Below are positions 1-13,800 of a stretch of 64,000 nucleotides of DNA, piece after piece. The notes under the pieces were generated by a model that was given only the letters and a program-made list of their open reading frames with translations, was not told where the DNA came from and ran no database searches. Every line of letters begins with the position of its first letter. The first letter of the stretch is position 1. The position numbers and the translations under genes were made by a program. This stretch comes from Theocolax elegans. Lineage: Eukaryota > Arthropoda > Insecta > Hymenoptera > Cerocephalidae. The stretch covers positions 32,609,058 through 32,673,057 of the forward strand of contig CM047426.1 in assembly GCA_026168455.1 (NCBI GenBank), given 5' to 3'.

Positions 1-2360
1 GGATATATTCTGCAAAGAAGTCGTATCGCCTCGAAAATGGTAAAACGAAAAAAAGTTTAACGATATACGAGACACATGTGACGTTTCATTATACCGATCG
101 CGATAACTTTTGAAAACGTTTGAAGTACGAAATAAGTACAATGGGATATTAATCCAAAATAACAAAAACAAAACTTTAAATAAAATGTCACGTTTGTTCC
201 TAGTAAAGCGTGCGCCGAAGCCGATAACAGGTGCGAAAATTCGCACTAAAATATAGCTAATACAAAAATTACTCTAATGGAGTTCAAAAATATATAATCG
301 CTGACGCTCCGCGTTTATATTTTTTAGCTTTGTTAAAGTAGAGTGCTCGGCTTTTCGGTATTAAAGAAACAAACGAATTTTCAATGTGTGCAATTGATTA
401 CGAAGAGCGTGACTAGGGAGACGCTAATCACTCCCACGCTTTTGCGATATTGAATGATATAAAAAAAGTCGACCTCCGTATACATAAATGAATAAATATT
501 ATCCATATATTCCTACATGTGATCGGAATTTTAAAAAATGATAAACTATCAGATAAGAGATGCTCGCAACCTCCTCCACACCCTCAAAAGCTTGCCGAGA
601 GACCAAAGGATGTGTACCAACTAAAAATCTTGTAATCATTCCATTACGTATTGTATTAATGATTAGCGCGAACGATGTATTGTAAATCCATAGAAGTTAT
701 TATTATATCATAAGTATTATGTAATAAATATTGTGTTAACATAATGCTTTACTTTGGCTCTCAACTCATACGATTATACATATATACATTTATACGTTTT
801 GGTTTCTTTTTTCCTTTCTATATAGTGTATATTTAAATCGATTCGGGAAAATGTTTTATTTATTTATGAAATACATTACATACTATTATTGAATCGCTAT
901 CTTATTTTGACATTATTTCATTTCGTTATTTTAAATTTGCCAGAAATTTTTGACGTCTTGGAACATTCGCACTAATTTTTGATAAATTATAAATGACTTT
1001 CACTATACTTTACTTCTTTGCGCATGATGACGTGTAATTTATTGCCAAGTGTTTAGTATTTGTTTACTCGTTACCGAAACATGACTATTTTAGCTATTAC
1101 CATAATTGAGAGGAGTCACATATATAAGTTTTTATTATTTTTATCATATCTTATTTAATTATATGTGTAGTCGCGATAGTGTTTTTATTGATATAAATAG
1201 ATTTTGCTTAATAAGCAATCTAATTCTGTATACATATATTGTACAATGCTACACAACCTGCGTATATCATTCGGACGTTTAAATAAGTGAAGAAATGTTC
1301 ACGTATATACTCAAGAACGTAATATAATACAAATAGATATATATCTCATTTAAATAACCGAATGAAATGTTTACTCGAATTTGTTATTAAACTATATTTG
1401 ATTGTGATGTAGTTAGCGTCGCACTTGTTTTACGTACCGCGCATCAAAAGAGAAAACAACGTTATAAGCACGGATATATTCTGCAAAGAAGTCGTATCGC
1501 CTCGAAAATGGTAAAACGAAAAAAAGTTTAACGATATACGAGACACATGTGACGTTTCATTATACCGATCGCGATAACTTTTGAAAACGTTTGAAGTACG
1601 AAATAAGTACAATGGGATATTAATCCAAAATAACAAAAACAAAACTTTAAATAAAATGTCACGTTTGTTCCTAGTAAAGCGTGCGCCGAAGCCGATAACA
1701 GGTGCGAAAATTCGCACTAAAATATAGCTAATACAAAAATTACTCTAATGGAGTTCAAAAAATATATAATCGCTGACGCTCCGCGTTTATATTTTTTAGC
1801 TTTGTTAAAGTAGAGTGCTCGGCTTTTCGGTATTAAAGAAACAAACGAATTTTCAATGTGTGCAATTGATTACGAAGAGCGTGACTAGGGAGACGCTAAT
1901 CACTCCCACGCTTTTGCGATATTGAATGATATAAAAAAGTCGACCTCCGTATACATAAATGAATAAATATTATCCATATATTCCTACATGTGATCGGAAT
2001 TTTAAAAAATGATAAACTATCAGATAAGAGATGCTCGCAACCTCCTCCACACCCTCAAAAGCTTGCCGAGAGACCAAAGGATGTGTACCAACTAAAAATC
2101 TTGTAATCATTCCATTACGTATTGTATTAAGGATTAGCGCGAACGATGTATTGTAAATCCATAGAAGTTATTATTATATCATAATTATTATGTAATAAAT
2201 ATTGTTGTTAACATAATGCTTTTACTTTGGCTCTCAAACTCATACGATTATACATATATACATTTATACGTTTTGTTTCTTTTTTCCTTTCTATATAGTG
2301 TATATGTAAATACGATTACGGGAAAATGTGTTTATTTATTTATGAAAATACATTTACATA
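1..2360. repeat. Direct tandem duplication, copies 1-882 and 1471-2360
   Basis: Bases 1-882 recur almost exactly at 1471-2360 (offset 1470). The copies differ mainly by one-base homopolymer changes and a few small indels. Positions 883-1470 are a unique spacer between them. Neither copy has a convincing exon. The block lies downstream of the lipase stop codon on the minus strand, so it is 3' flanking DNA. The first copy is cut by the window edge, so the full unit may be longer. Confidence 0.9.
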
Positions 2361-2926
2361 ACGAAAATAGAGCCTATTATTAACATTGTTGTAGATGCGC
2401 TAATGCTAAATACGCAAAGAAGATATTTGAGCCGGGATTACAAAATTTGATCCTTTACAATAAAACGTTATTTATTTACAAATTTATGTCTAACATTTAT
2501 ATTATTTTTTTTACGTACGTTTAAAACAATTTTACTTTCGCACGATATAAACATTTTTTGATTTCCTATTCTTTAAAATAGTAATTGGTAAAAATCAACG
2601 AATTTAGTACTACATATATAATAATTTATAATTTATATATAATATATAAATTTAATGTATCTACGTAAAAACTATTAATTGTAAAATAGACGATAAAAAT
2701 ATATCTTATAATTTATTAAATATAAAAGTATTAAAATATCACGGTGATGTATTGTAAAGTGTAAAAAATATTTTCGGCTAAGATAAAAAAAAATTTCGAA
2801 TTTTTCATTTGTCATAAAAGCGTAACTACATACAAATCTAGTAGAAATTAAGAACATCTAAATCATAATAAATGAGAGCAGTCGATCATTATTCTATGAT
2901 AATATTGATTAGTTGCTTTAAAAGGC

Positions 2927-3041
2927 TTAATACTGGTGGTAGGACGATTGCTTCCGATTTATCGGTCGCTGTTTTTTTACGGGAAGTCCGCGGGCGTACG
3001 GTTTGTGTGCGTTTGTTGATAGATAGTAGATTCCTCTTGCG
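2927..3041 (-). CDS. Lipase exon 7 (C-terminus and stop)
   Basis: Acceptor TTTTCAG, then ARGIYYLSTNAHKPYARGLP, matching the closing strand of lipase domains, a basic tail and a TAA stop at 2929-2927. Single copy. A possible AATAAA poly(A) signal on the minus strand lies at 2717-2712, about 210 bases after the stop. Confidence 0.88.
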
Positions 3042-6000
3042 CTGAAAAGAATAATGATAATAATTACAAGTGTTTATGTATTCTAACAGAGTGCAGGACA
3101 CTATTATTTAAAAGTTTAAAAATTGTTAATACACTTACGTATGTGGGGTATCTTCTCCCATCGGAATGTATTCGTCCTCCGAGGGGGTGCACCAACCGAT
3201 CAGATACGAGAAGAGATTTGCGCAAGGAGCTGCCCAAAATCCCACTTTTGTCGTTATCGATTCTATGTAGTAAGGCGTCACTTTTGTGTGGTCGCAGGAC
3301 AGTGTTTCTGTAATGTAATTAAAATTGTTAATTACTTGAAAATTAGGCATTCATTTTTACGGCGCATAATCTACAAATAGGTGGTAAATTCTATGCTATT
3401 ATTCTTCCGCAGTATATGTGTATTTGATATAGTTCGTGTAAATATATATACTCAATTTATAGGTGATTTTCAATAGATAAATAATGTTAAGGAGGTGGCA
3501 TATTCGATGAGTTATCGGCCGAGCAAAAAAAGATAATTATTACATTTATTTAAAAAAAATATGGAGTGTTATGAAAACCCGAATACAAAAGCACTAGATA
3601 ATTAAATAATAAATAATTCTACAAAGTTCCAAGTCAATACAGCAAGAACACGTAAAATGTATGATTTTCCGTGATTTTACGGGGCAGAAATTTTGTAGGG
3701 TGCTTTTGTCGCATTGACTTGAAACTTAATGATTTATTATTTAATTATCTAGTGCTTCTCTATTCGGGTTTTGCGTAAATTTCATATTTTTTTAAATATA
3801 TGTAATAATTATCTTTTTTTGCTCGGTCGGTAACCCACATGGGTATACCACCTCCTTAAAGTAATTGCATATTACTTAATTCACGTAATTTTAATGAAAT
3901 GCAAACAATTTGATACTTACGAAGAAGTGACGTCGTTGCGCATCCGGGCTGACTTGATCCACCGTTCACATAGAAATCCGCATGGCCGTTTGGGCCCCAC
4001 TGTCCCAGGATTCCCGCTCCCGTGTGGATCACATCGACAAAATGAGCATCGGATTCGTCCAAGTCCCTCGAACGATTGCCATTCATATAAAAAAATATCG
4101 TTGGATCGAGCCCTGTCGTTTTTAATAAACATTCCACATGATCCTTATTATTGGATTTTTATTTGTTACTATTTTAAGATATTGTAAACTGTATATTAAA
4201 TAGGTGAGTAAAGAATATTAATACAATGAGGATAATGAAAGAGGTACTCTAAATTATAATATGAAACTTTAATTTTTATTATTTCAATTTGATTGATTTT
4301 ATTTTTACGATGAGCAAAGAATAATAATAATAAATTTATAACAAAGATTGAGATAGTAACGTGAAAATTACTATATAAATTTAATGGAGTGGCTGGCTAG
4401 TATTTTTCAGATGAGAAAGGTAAGTAAAACATCTAATGTATAATTACCGGTGATCCTGCCTAATTTGTCATCGGGTAGATAATTGGCGATGAGCCCGGCG
4501 ATGTGAGCACCTACGCTGTAGCCCAATACGTGGATGTTCTCGACCCGAGTGCCCCGCGGGTGATTCCTCAAGTACCTTACCAACTGAGCAATACATCGTG
4601 AACAGAAATCTGGTCCCCACTGTATTTGCGAGAGGCAGGGCTCGCGCACCAAAGAACCGTAATCGACGATTATAATATTGTAATCGCCTCGCGTGAAATA
4701 CGCTGAAATATTAGCAAAGGTGCACGATAACTGCAAATTGATCGATCCTACATTTGTTCAACATTGTTTCAACATTACCATTTTGACCGCAAATACTATA
4801 GCTATAAATACTCTACTATGCCTTGTTGTAACGATGAGAGCTAATTATCATAAAAATTTATATAACGTATCTTACTGGTATCAAGATAATTTTTTGTTGA
4901 CCGACTACCGAGATTTATTTCAATCAAAAGCAGATATTCTAACAATAAAAACATTTATTATTCGATTTGCGTGCTAATTGCGCATATAACTACTAATATT
5001 TAAAGCACAAATGATATAAAATTAGCAATTAATTACAATTATCCGAGTTTATATGTAAATTTCACGTGGCTATAAAATGTAAAATATCGTTTGGAATTTT
5101 CGTTTACATATATATTTATACATAATTCAATGTAAAAAAAATTATACCTTTTCGAAGATCAGTACTGGGAGCCAAGTTACGCCCTCCGCCAAAACCGTGT
5201 ATAATAATTTTAGTTGGATGACGCCGATCGAAACGTGATTTAGTGAGAGATTCCTTTCTTGTGACATCCAAGAGATGTGGGTTCTGTTGAGTATCTCTGT
5301 AAACATTGTTAAAATTCATAAGGTGGCAATAAACACGCATATATATATATATGGGTGGTTCTCTGTGACATCGAAGATGAAAAAAATAAATATTGCTATA
5401 ACTGTGGGAATATGTTTTAGAGGTATCCAGTAGTTTTCCCTGAATTTTTTCAGAATTTCTGGCCATTATTTAAGTTACAGAGAGTCAAAGTTGACATTTT
5501 AGGCACTTTTTTGCATTATATGCCCATTTTCATGAAGTTTTAGCTCCCAGGGGATGCATTTTTCACTAAAACATAAGTATGACTTTTTTTGTAAAATTTC
5601 CAAACTTTTCATTAAAAATACTTTTAAAGACATAAATGTATGCTGTCACACTCGTGTAAGCCATTTAAACCTTAAATAGTGAAAATCAGCAATTCTGCTC
5701 CGGACTCTGGTAACCTAATACTGTCTAAAAGATGTCTTTTTATAGTCAGAAACTGCCTAAAAATTTCCAGAGTGGGTCTAAATCATTAAGATCACTTATG
5801 GTCAAAATATCCGGGAAAAATGCCCGAAATATTAATAGAAATGTATATTTGTTGCCTTATAACGATGAATCTAGTAGCATGATCAATGCAAACAATTTGA
5901 TACTTACGAAGAAGTGACGTCGTTGCGCATCCGGGCTGACTTGATCCACCGTTCACATAGAAATCCGCATGGCCGTTTGGGCCCCACTGTCCCAGGATTC

Positions 6001-9000
6001 CCGCTCCCGTGTGGATCACATCGACAAAATGAGCATCGGATTCGTCCAAGTCCCTCGAACGATTGCCATTCATATAAAAAAATATCGTTGGATCGAGCCC
6101 TGTCGTTTTTAATAAACATTCCACATGATCCTTATTATTGGATTTTTATTTGTTACTATTTTAAGATATTGTAAACTGTATATTAAATAGGTGAGTAAAG
6201 AATATTAATACAATGAGGATAATGAAAGAGGTACTCTAAATTAGAATATGAAACTTTAATTTTTATTATTTCAATTTGATTGATTTTATTTTTACGTTGA
6301 GCAAAGAATAATAATAATAAATTTATAACAAAGATTGAGATAGTAACGTGAAAATTACTATATAAATTTAATGGAGTGGCTGGCTAGTATTTTTCAGATG
6401 AGAAAGGTAAGTAAAACATCTAATGTATAATTACCGGTGATCCTGCCTAATTTGTCATCGGGTAGATAATTGGCGATGAGCCCGGCGATGTGAGCACCTA
6501 CGCTGTAGCCCAATACGTGGATGTTCTCGACCCGAGTGCCCCGCGGGTGATTCCTCAAGTACCTTACCAACTGAGCAATACATCGTGAACAGAAATCTGG
6601 TCCCCACTGTATTTGCGAGAGGCAGGGCTCGCGCACCAAAGAACCGTAATCGACGATTATAATATTGTAATCGCCTCGCGTGAAATACGCTGAAATATTA
6701 GCAAAGTGCACGATAACTGCAAATTGATCGATCCTACATTTGTTCAACATTGTTTCAACATTACCATTTTGACCGCAAATACTATAGCTATAAATACTCT
6801 ACTATGCCTTGTAACGATGAGAGCTAATTATCATAAAAATTTATATAACGTATCTTACTGGTATCAAGATAATTTTTTGTTGACCGACTACCGAGATTTA
6901 CTTCAATCAAAAGCAGATATTCTAACAATAAAAACATTTATTATTCGATTTGCGTGCTACTTGCGCATATAACTACTAATATTTAAAGCACAAATGATAT
7001 AAAATTAGCAATTAATTACAATTATCCGAGTTTATATGTAAATTTCACGTGGCGATAAAATGTAAAATATCGTTTGGAATTTTCGTTTACATATATATTA
7101 TACATAATTCGATGTAAAAAAAATTATACCTTTTCGAAGATCAGTACTGGGAGCCAAATTACGCCCTCCGCCAAAACCGTGTATAATAATTTTAGTTGGA
7201 TGACGCCGATCGAAACGTGATTTGGTGAGAGATTCCTTTCTTGTGACATCCAAGAGATGTGGGTTCTGTTGAGTATCTCTGTAAACATTGATCAAATTCA
7301 TAAGGTGGCAATAAACACGCATATATATATATATGGGTGGTTCTCTGTGACATCGAAGATGAAAAAAATAAATATTGCTATAACTGTGGGAATATGTTTT
7401 AGAGGTATCCAGTAGTTTTCCTGAATTTTTCAGAATTTCTGGGCCATTATTTTAAGTTACAGAGAGTCAAAGTTGACATTTTAGCACTTTTTGCATTATA
7501 TGCCCATTTCATGAATTTTTAGCTCCCAGGGGATGCATTTTTCACTAAAAACATAAGTATGACTTTTTTGTAAAATTTCCAAACTTTTCATTAAAAATAC
7601 TTTTAAAGACATAAATGTATGCTGTCACACTCGTGTAAGCCATTTAAACCTTAAATAGTGAAAATCAGCAATTCTGCTCCGGACTCTGGTAACCTAATAC
7701 TGTCTAAAAGATGTCTTTTTATAGTCAGAAACTGCCTAAAAATTTCCAGAGTGGGTCTAAATCATTAAGATCACTTATGGTCAAAATATCCGGGAAAAAT
7801 GCCCGAAATATTAATAGAAATGTATATTTGTTGCCTTATAACGATGAATCTAGTAGCATGATCATTGCAAAAAATTTATGCACTTACCTTGGAATTGTAG
7901 GAAAGTATCTCCATTTGTTTCAGTATCCATCTAATCCCCTATAAGCTGCTAAAAATACAAATATTATTATAAAATTATAAAAAATTATTTTTTAAACATT
8001 TATAATGCTGGATTTTTAGTTTTACATCCCTTACAAGAATTATAATACTAATCTGAAGGATTACTATAAAAGTATCAACATTATTATTATTATTATTCAG
8101 CAATACATTGTTTAGATTTCACAAACTTGTCACTGTCACGTGAGCAAAGAATAATATAATAAATTTATAACAAAGATTGAGATAGTAACGTGAAATTACT
8201 ATATAAATTTAATGGAGTGGCTGGCTAGTATTTTTCAGATGAGAAAGGTAAGTAAAACATCTAATGTATAATTACCGGTGATCCTGCCTAATTTGTCATC
8301 GGGTAGATAATTGGCGATGAGCCCGGCGATGTGAGCACCTACGCTGTAGCCAATACGTGGATGTTCTCGACCCGAGTGCCCCGCGGGTGATTCCTCAAGT
8401 ACCTTACCAACTGAGCAATACATCGTGAACAGAAATCTGGTCCCCACTGTATTTGCGAGAGGCAGGGCTCGCGCACCAAAGAACCGTAATCGACGATTAT
8501 AATATTGTAATCGCCTCGCGTGAAATACGCTGAAATATTAGCAAAAGTGCACGATAACTGCAAATTGATCGATCCTACATTTGTTCAACATTGTTTCAAC
8601 ATTACCATTTTGACCGCAAATACTATAGCTATAAATACTCTACTATGCCTTGTAACGATGAGAGCTAATTATCATAAAAATTTATATAACGTATCTTACT
8701 GGTATCAAGATAATTTTTTGTTGACCGACTACCGAGATTTACTTCAATCAAAAGCAGATATTCTAACAATAAAAACATTTATTATTCGATTTGCGTGCTA
8801 CTTGCGCATATAACTACTAATATTTAAAGCACAAATGATATAAAATTAGCAATTAATTACAATTATCCGAGTTTATATGTAAATTTCACGTGGCGATAAA
8901 ATGTAAAATATCGTTTGGAATTTTCGTTTACATATATATTTATACATAATTCGATGTAAAAAAAATTATACCTTTTCGAAGATCAGTACTGGGAGCCAAA

Positions 9001-10825
9001 TTACGCCCTCCGCCAAAACCGTGTATAATAATTTTAGTTGGATGACGCCGATCGAAACGTGATTTGGTGAGAGATTCCTTTCTTGTGACATCCAAGAGAT
9101 GTGGGTTCTGTTGAGTATCTCTGTAAACATTGATCAAATTCATAAGGTGGCAATAAACACGCATATATATATATGGGTGGTTCTCTGTGACATCGAAGAT
9201 GAAAAAAATAAATATTGCTATAACTGTGGGAATATGTTTTAGAGGTATCCAGTAGTTTTCCTGAATTTTTTCAGAATTTCTGGGCCATTATTTTAAGTTA
9301 CAGAGAGTCAAAGTTGACATTTTAGCACTTTTTTGCATTATATGCCCATTTCATGAATTTTTAGCTCCCAGGGGATGCATTTTTCACTAAAACATAAGTA
9401 TGACTTTTTTTTGTAAAATTTTCCAAACTTTTCATTAAAAATACTTTTAAAGACATAAATGTATGCTGTCACACTCGTGTAAGCCATTTAAACCTTAAAT
9501 AGTGAAAATCAGCAATTCTGCTCCGGACTCTGGTAACCTAATACTGTCTAAAAGATGTCTTTTTATAGTCAGAAACTGCCTAAAAATTTCCAGAGTGGGT
9601 CTAAATCATTAAGATCACTTATGGTCAAAATATCCGGGAAAAATGCCCGAAATATTAATAGAAATGTATATTTGTTGCCTTATAACGATGAATCTAGTAG
9701 CATGATCATTGCAAAAAAATTTATGCACTTACCTTGGAATTGTAGGAAAGTATCTCCATTTGTTTCAGTATCCATCTAATCCCCTATAAGCTGCTAAAAA
9801 TACAAATATTATTATAAAATTATAAAAAATTATTTTTTAAACATTTATAATGCTGGATTTTTAGTTTTACATCCCTTACAAGAATTATAATACTAATCTG
9901 AAGGATTACTATAAAAGTATCAACATTATTATTATTATTATTCAGCAATACATTGTTTAGATTTCACAAACTTGTCACTGTCACGTTATCATATTATTCA
10001 TTATAATTATATATCCGATTTATTTATATATCTTTTATATTTAATACGTATATTCAGTTATTGTAATAATGATGTTTATATATTTATAGTAATCCTTCAG
10101 ATTAGTATTATAATTGTTGTAAGGGATGTAAAACTAAAAATTCAGCATTATAAATGTTTACAAAATAATTTTTTATAATTTTATAATAATATTTGTATTT
10201 TTAGCAGCTTACAAGGGATTAGATGGATACTGAAACAAGTGGAGATACTTTTCTACCACTCCAAGGTAAGTGCACAAATTTTTTTGCAATGATCATGCTA
10301 CTAGATTCATCGTTATAAGGCAACAAATATACATTTCTATTAATATTTCGGGCACTTTTCCCGGATATTTTGACCATAAGTAATCTTAATGATTTAGACC
10401 CACTCTGGAAATTTTTAGGCAGTTTCTGACTATAAAAAGACATCTTTTAGACAGTATTAGGTTACCAGAGTCCGGAGCAGAATTGCTGATTTTCACTATT
10501 TAAGGTTTAAATGGCTTACAAGAGTGTGACAGCATACATTTATGTCTTTAAAAGTATTTTTAATGAAAAGTTCGGAAAATTTTACAAAAAAAAGTCATAC
10601 TTATGTTTTTAGTGAAAAATGCATCCCCTGGGAGCTAAAAATTCATGAAAATGGGCATATAATGCAAAAAAGTGCTAAAATGTCAACTTTGACTCTCTAT
10701 AACTTAAAATAATGGCCCAGAAAAAATCTGAAAAAATTCAGGAGAGCTACTGGATACCTCTAAAACATATTCCCATAGTTATAGCAATATTTATTTTTTT
10801 CATCTTCGATGTCACAGAGAACCAC

Positions 10826-10874
<49 letters not shown>

Positions 10875-13800
10875 ATTTAATTTTGTTTTGATTTTACACA
10901 GCTATTTTTTTTTAATATTACAACATTTAAAGTCCGTGGCATTTGTACAACTGCACAACCCATATAAAAACTACATAGATAATATCATCGTGATTGTCTA
11001 TAAAAAAAAGTATATTTCTCATCGCTCGAATGAATGTAAAAATATCGTAGTTGCTAGATTGTCGCTAGCTTGCCATTTCATTCAAGGATTCGACAAAAAG
11101 ATGCGTACTTCTTTGACTTGTATTATGTATAATCATCATATAACATATTGCAATTCCATCTATATATACATTCGTCACCTATGTAAAATTCCGTTACTAA
11201 ACTTATGTAATACACCTGGTTTTTAAAGCAACCCAACCAGAAGTCCTTAATGCAATGAAAAAAAAAAGAAAGACCAATTCCAATTCGGGTAACTTTAATT
11301 CTAAACCTCATAGTAAAAGAAAATCGCTAAAGTGAAAAGAAAAACAAATAAAAAACCGGTTAATCACGATGATGCAAACGGTCATTAATTCTGGCGCGCG
11401 ACAGTACCATTTTTATAAGCTCGAACGAACGTCTATGCGTCTCGGTGTGCTGTGTTCTATATAACGTTTCGTGCGGTGCCGGAGAAAGGTGTATATCGTC
11501 GTGTATTGGGGTCACTTTCAGTCGAGAGTGTATCAAGATGATCGTGATCTTGAAAGCGAGAGTCTTTAGCTTCACTGGGGTGGGGATTGTACTTTTTTTA
11601 AAGTTACGTAAAAACACACGCATCGTACACGACATTGGCTATTTATGCTAATATTTGTTTATTAAATTCTATTGTATATGTAAATATTGTGCCATTGCAA
11701 TAGATGTGTAAACTTGTTAAATATACCTCTTATAATTTATGGAATATGTTTGTATCATCGACGTTGGGTAGTTTGTATATGTTTCAAGATTTTATATCAT
11801 CTTGCACGTATGATGATTTGTGTTCTGTATAAGTAATATAGTATTGTAATTTTTATTTTACTTATTTTTTTTTTTTAATTTGCAATGACATTTACTTCTA
11901 TTTTATGCTTGTTATCTTTTTAGATTGTTAATCAAGTTTACATACTTTACTTTTAAAAACTTATAAATATTTTAATACAAGGAAATTTCTCTTCATCTAC
12001 AGATTTATCAGAAAGTGTTGCAAACACTTCATAGAACGAAACTGCCGTGTATTTAACATTTTTCTTATCTCGACGTTGTTAAAATCAATATTATTTTAAT
12101 ATATCAAAGATATATTTAAGACAGCATAAATTATTATACTCTATAAACGTGATCCTTGTTTTTATATCGATTAATACATAAAATATATGTACCAAAATAA
12201 CTGATAAGTTAAGCATGTATAAGCCTGTTGAAAGTGAAATTAATTTTAACGATGTATAAAATATAAAACTTATAAATAATTTACCCATACGTGTATGTAT
12301 ATATTTTAGCAAACATTGGAATATTCCGTTATCATCTCGCGTATAACATCATACAAAAAGAAGTTTATTTCGATGTAGTTAATTAATTCAACATTTTATT
12401 ATGTTATTATGTAAGTTGATATACATAATCATACTGCACGTGTATATAAGTCTAAATAGACCGATGTACTATTCAATCAAGTGTTCTCTAAATTGTGTAC
12501 GTTCATTTTCTTAACATCACTAAATTATTATTTAAGTGTCTATATAAAATTAACACGTCACTGAAACTTTAAAAAACACCGATAGTGTATAAATTAAACA
12601 TACTCGTTCACTACATTTTCACGCACGTTTAGCAATTGTTACTACTTCGTATTTATAATTTAAAATAATTTTTCTTGTGAAACATGATACTAAGAGTAAA
12701 GTGTACTTTTAATATCCTTTCAAAAAGTGATAGGTACGGTCAACTTTCACAAAATTAATCATTATTGAACTTATAACATGAAGGTTGAAGAATGATTTTC
12801 ACTTTTAATAATAATAATATATATATATATAAATACACAATTTAGATGACTTGTTTATGTTGTTCTAATCTAATTTTGATTAAGTGTTTTCACAATTTTC
12901 TCTAATTTAAAAACTGATCTATTCTTCAATATTAATTATCGATGATTAGAAAATAATATTTAGACACAGTTTGATGATCTCGTACAATTTCGACATATTA
13001 TAAGAGTCATCCAATGATGCATGCATAGATACACAAATAAATACTAAACATTCAATCACTAATTATTTTTAATTATATTTATTTCTTATATGAATTTACG
13101 TTTTATAAAGGTAATGCTCAATAAGAAGTTGTATTTTCTATATTGATTATTATATTGATATTTAAACAAAAATCCATTCAACTTACTGATAAACTTATAA
13201 AAATAACGAAACAAGTTTGCTTTCTTATAGAGGAAGCTACTTGTAATAGTAAATTTTTTCGATGTTTTGTCATGATATGGGTGCAGTGTATGAGAGTGTA
13301 TGTGTATATTTATTTGTACGTATACCGCAATATTTTTTAAATTGCTATATTCGATTTCCGAATTCGGTAAAAATTTTGTTTTTGAATCTATAGAATTAAT
13401 TTTGATTTATAGCCAACTTTACTGTAAGTTATCAAATCATTAAAAAAATTTGTTTTTTAATTTGTTAATAACTCTGAAACTAATCAGTCGAATGTGTTGA
13501 CTAAAATAATGGTAATAACTAGAACATGATAGTATGGTTATGCGCTGTAAAAATTTTAGGCAACTGTATTAATTAGTTTTTAATTTAGAGTTTTGAATAA
13601 AAAAACCGACAAAGTTGAGTTTTTTACAGGTAGCAACGATCCTTATTTAAAAGTATTTATAATTATAGAAGTAATTGAGCATTATATATTTTTTAATGAA
13701 ATTTTTATTAAATTTTCAACTTTTTTTTTATTTTCTTTATCATTTTATCATTTTTTCACTTTATCATTTTTTATCGATCTCAAAATAATGAGAAGTTTTA

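Larger units (their letters stand above)
3898..9913. repeat. Three overlapping direct repeat units carrying lipase exons 3-5
   Basis: Unit 1 (about 3898-5884), unit 2 (5885-8140) and unit 3 (8141 on) repeat the same order: intron/exon 5, exon 4, exon 3, left arm of the foldback element. The offsets are 1987 and 1840. Left and right boundaries differ between units: unit 3 starts inside the intron between exons 5 and 4, and units 1 and 2 stop at different places in the element arm or loop. The junctions at 5885 and 8141 share a few bases of microhomology. Confidence 0.85.

Noticed and set aside
3123..3380. Plus-strand open frame of 85 codons
   Set aside because: Antisense shadow of lipase exon 6, which has family motifs and phased splice sites on the minus strand.
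9555..9779. Open frame MSFYSQKLPKNF... repeated in several places
   Set aside because: Lies in the foldback arm and appears wherever the arm is copied, with no homology I recognise. The gene-like signal on the opposite strand is better.
11445..11651. Possible signal-peptide gene in lipase intron 2 (MIVILKARVFSF...)
   Set aside because: A TATATAA and a TCAGTC are present upstream but at the wrong spacing. There is no consensus donor and no continuing exon.
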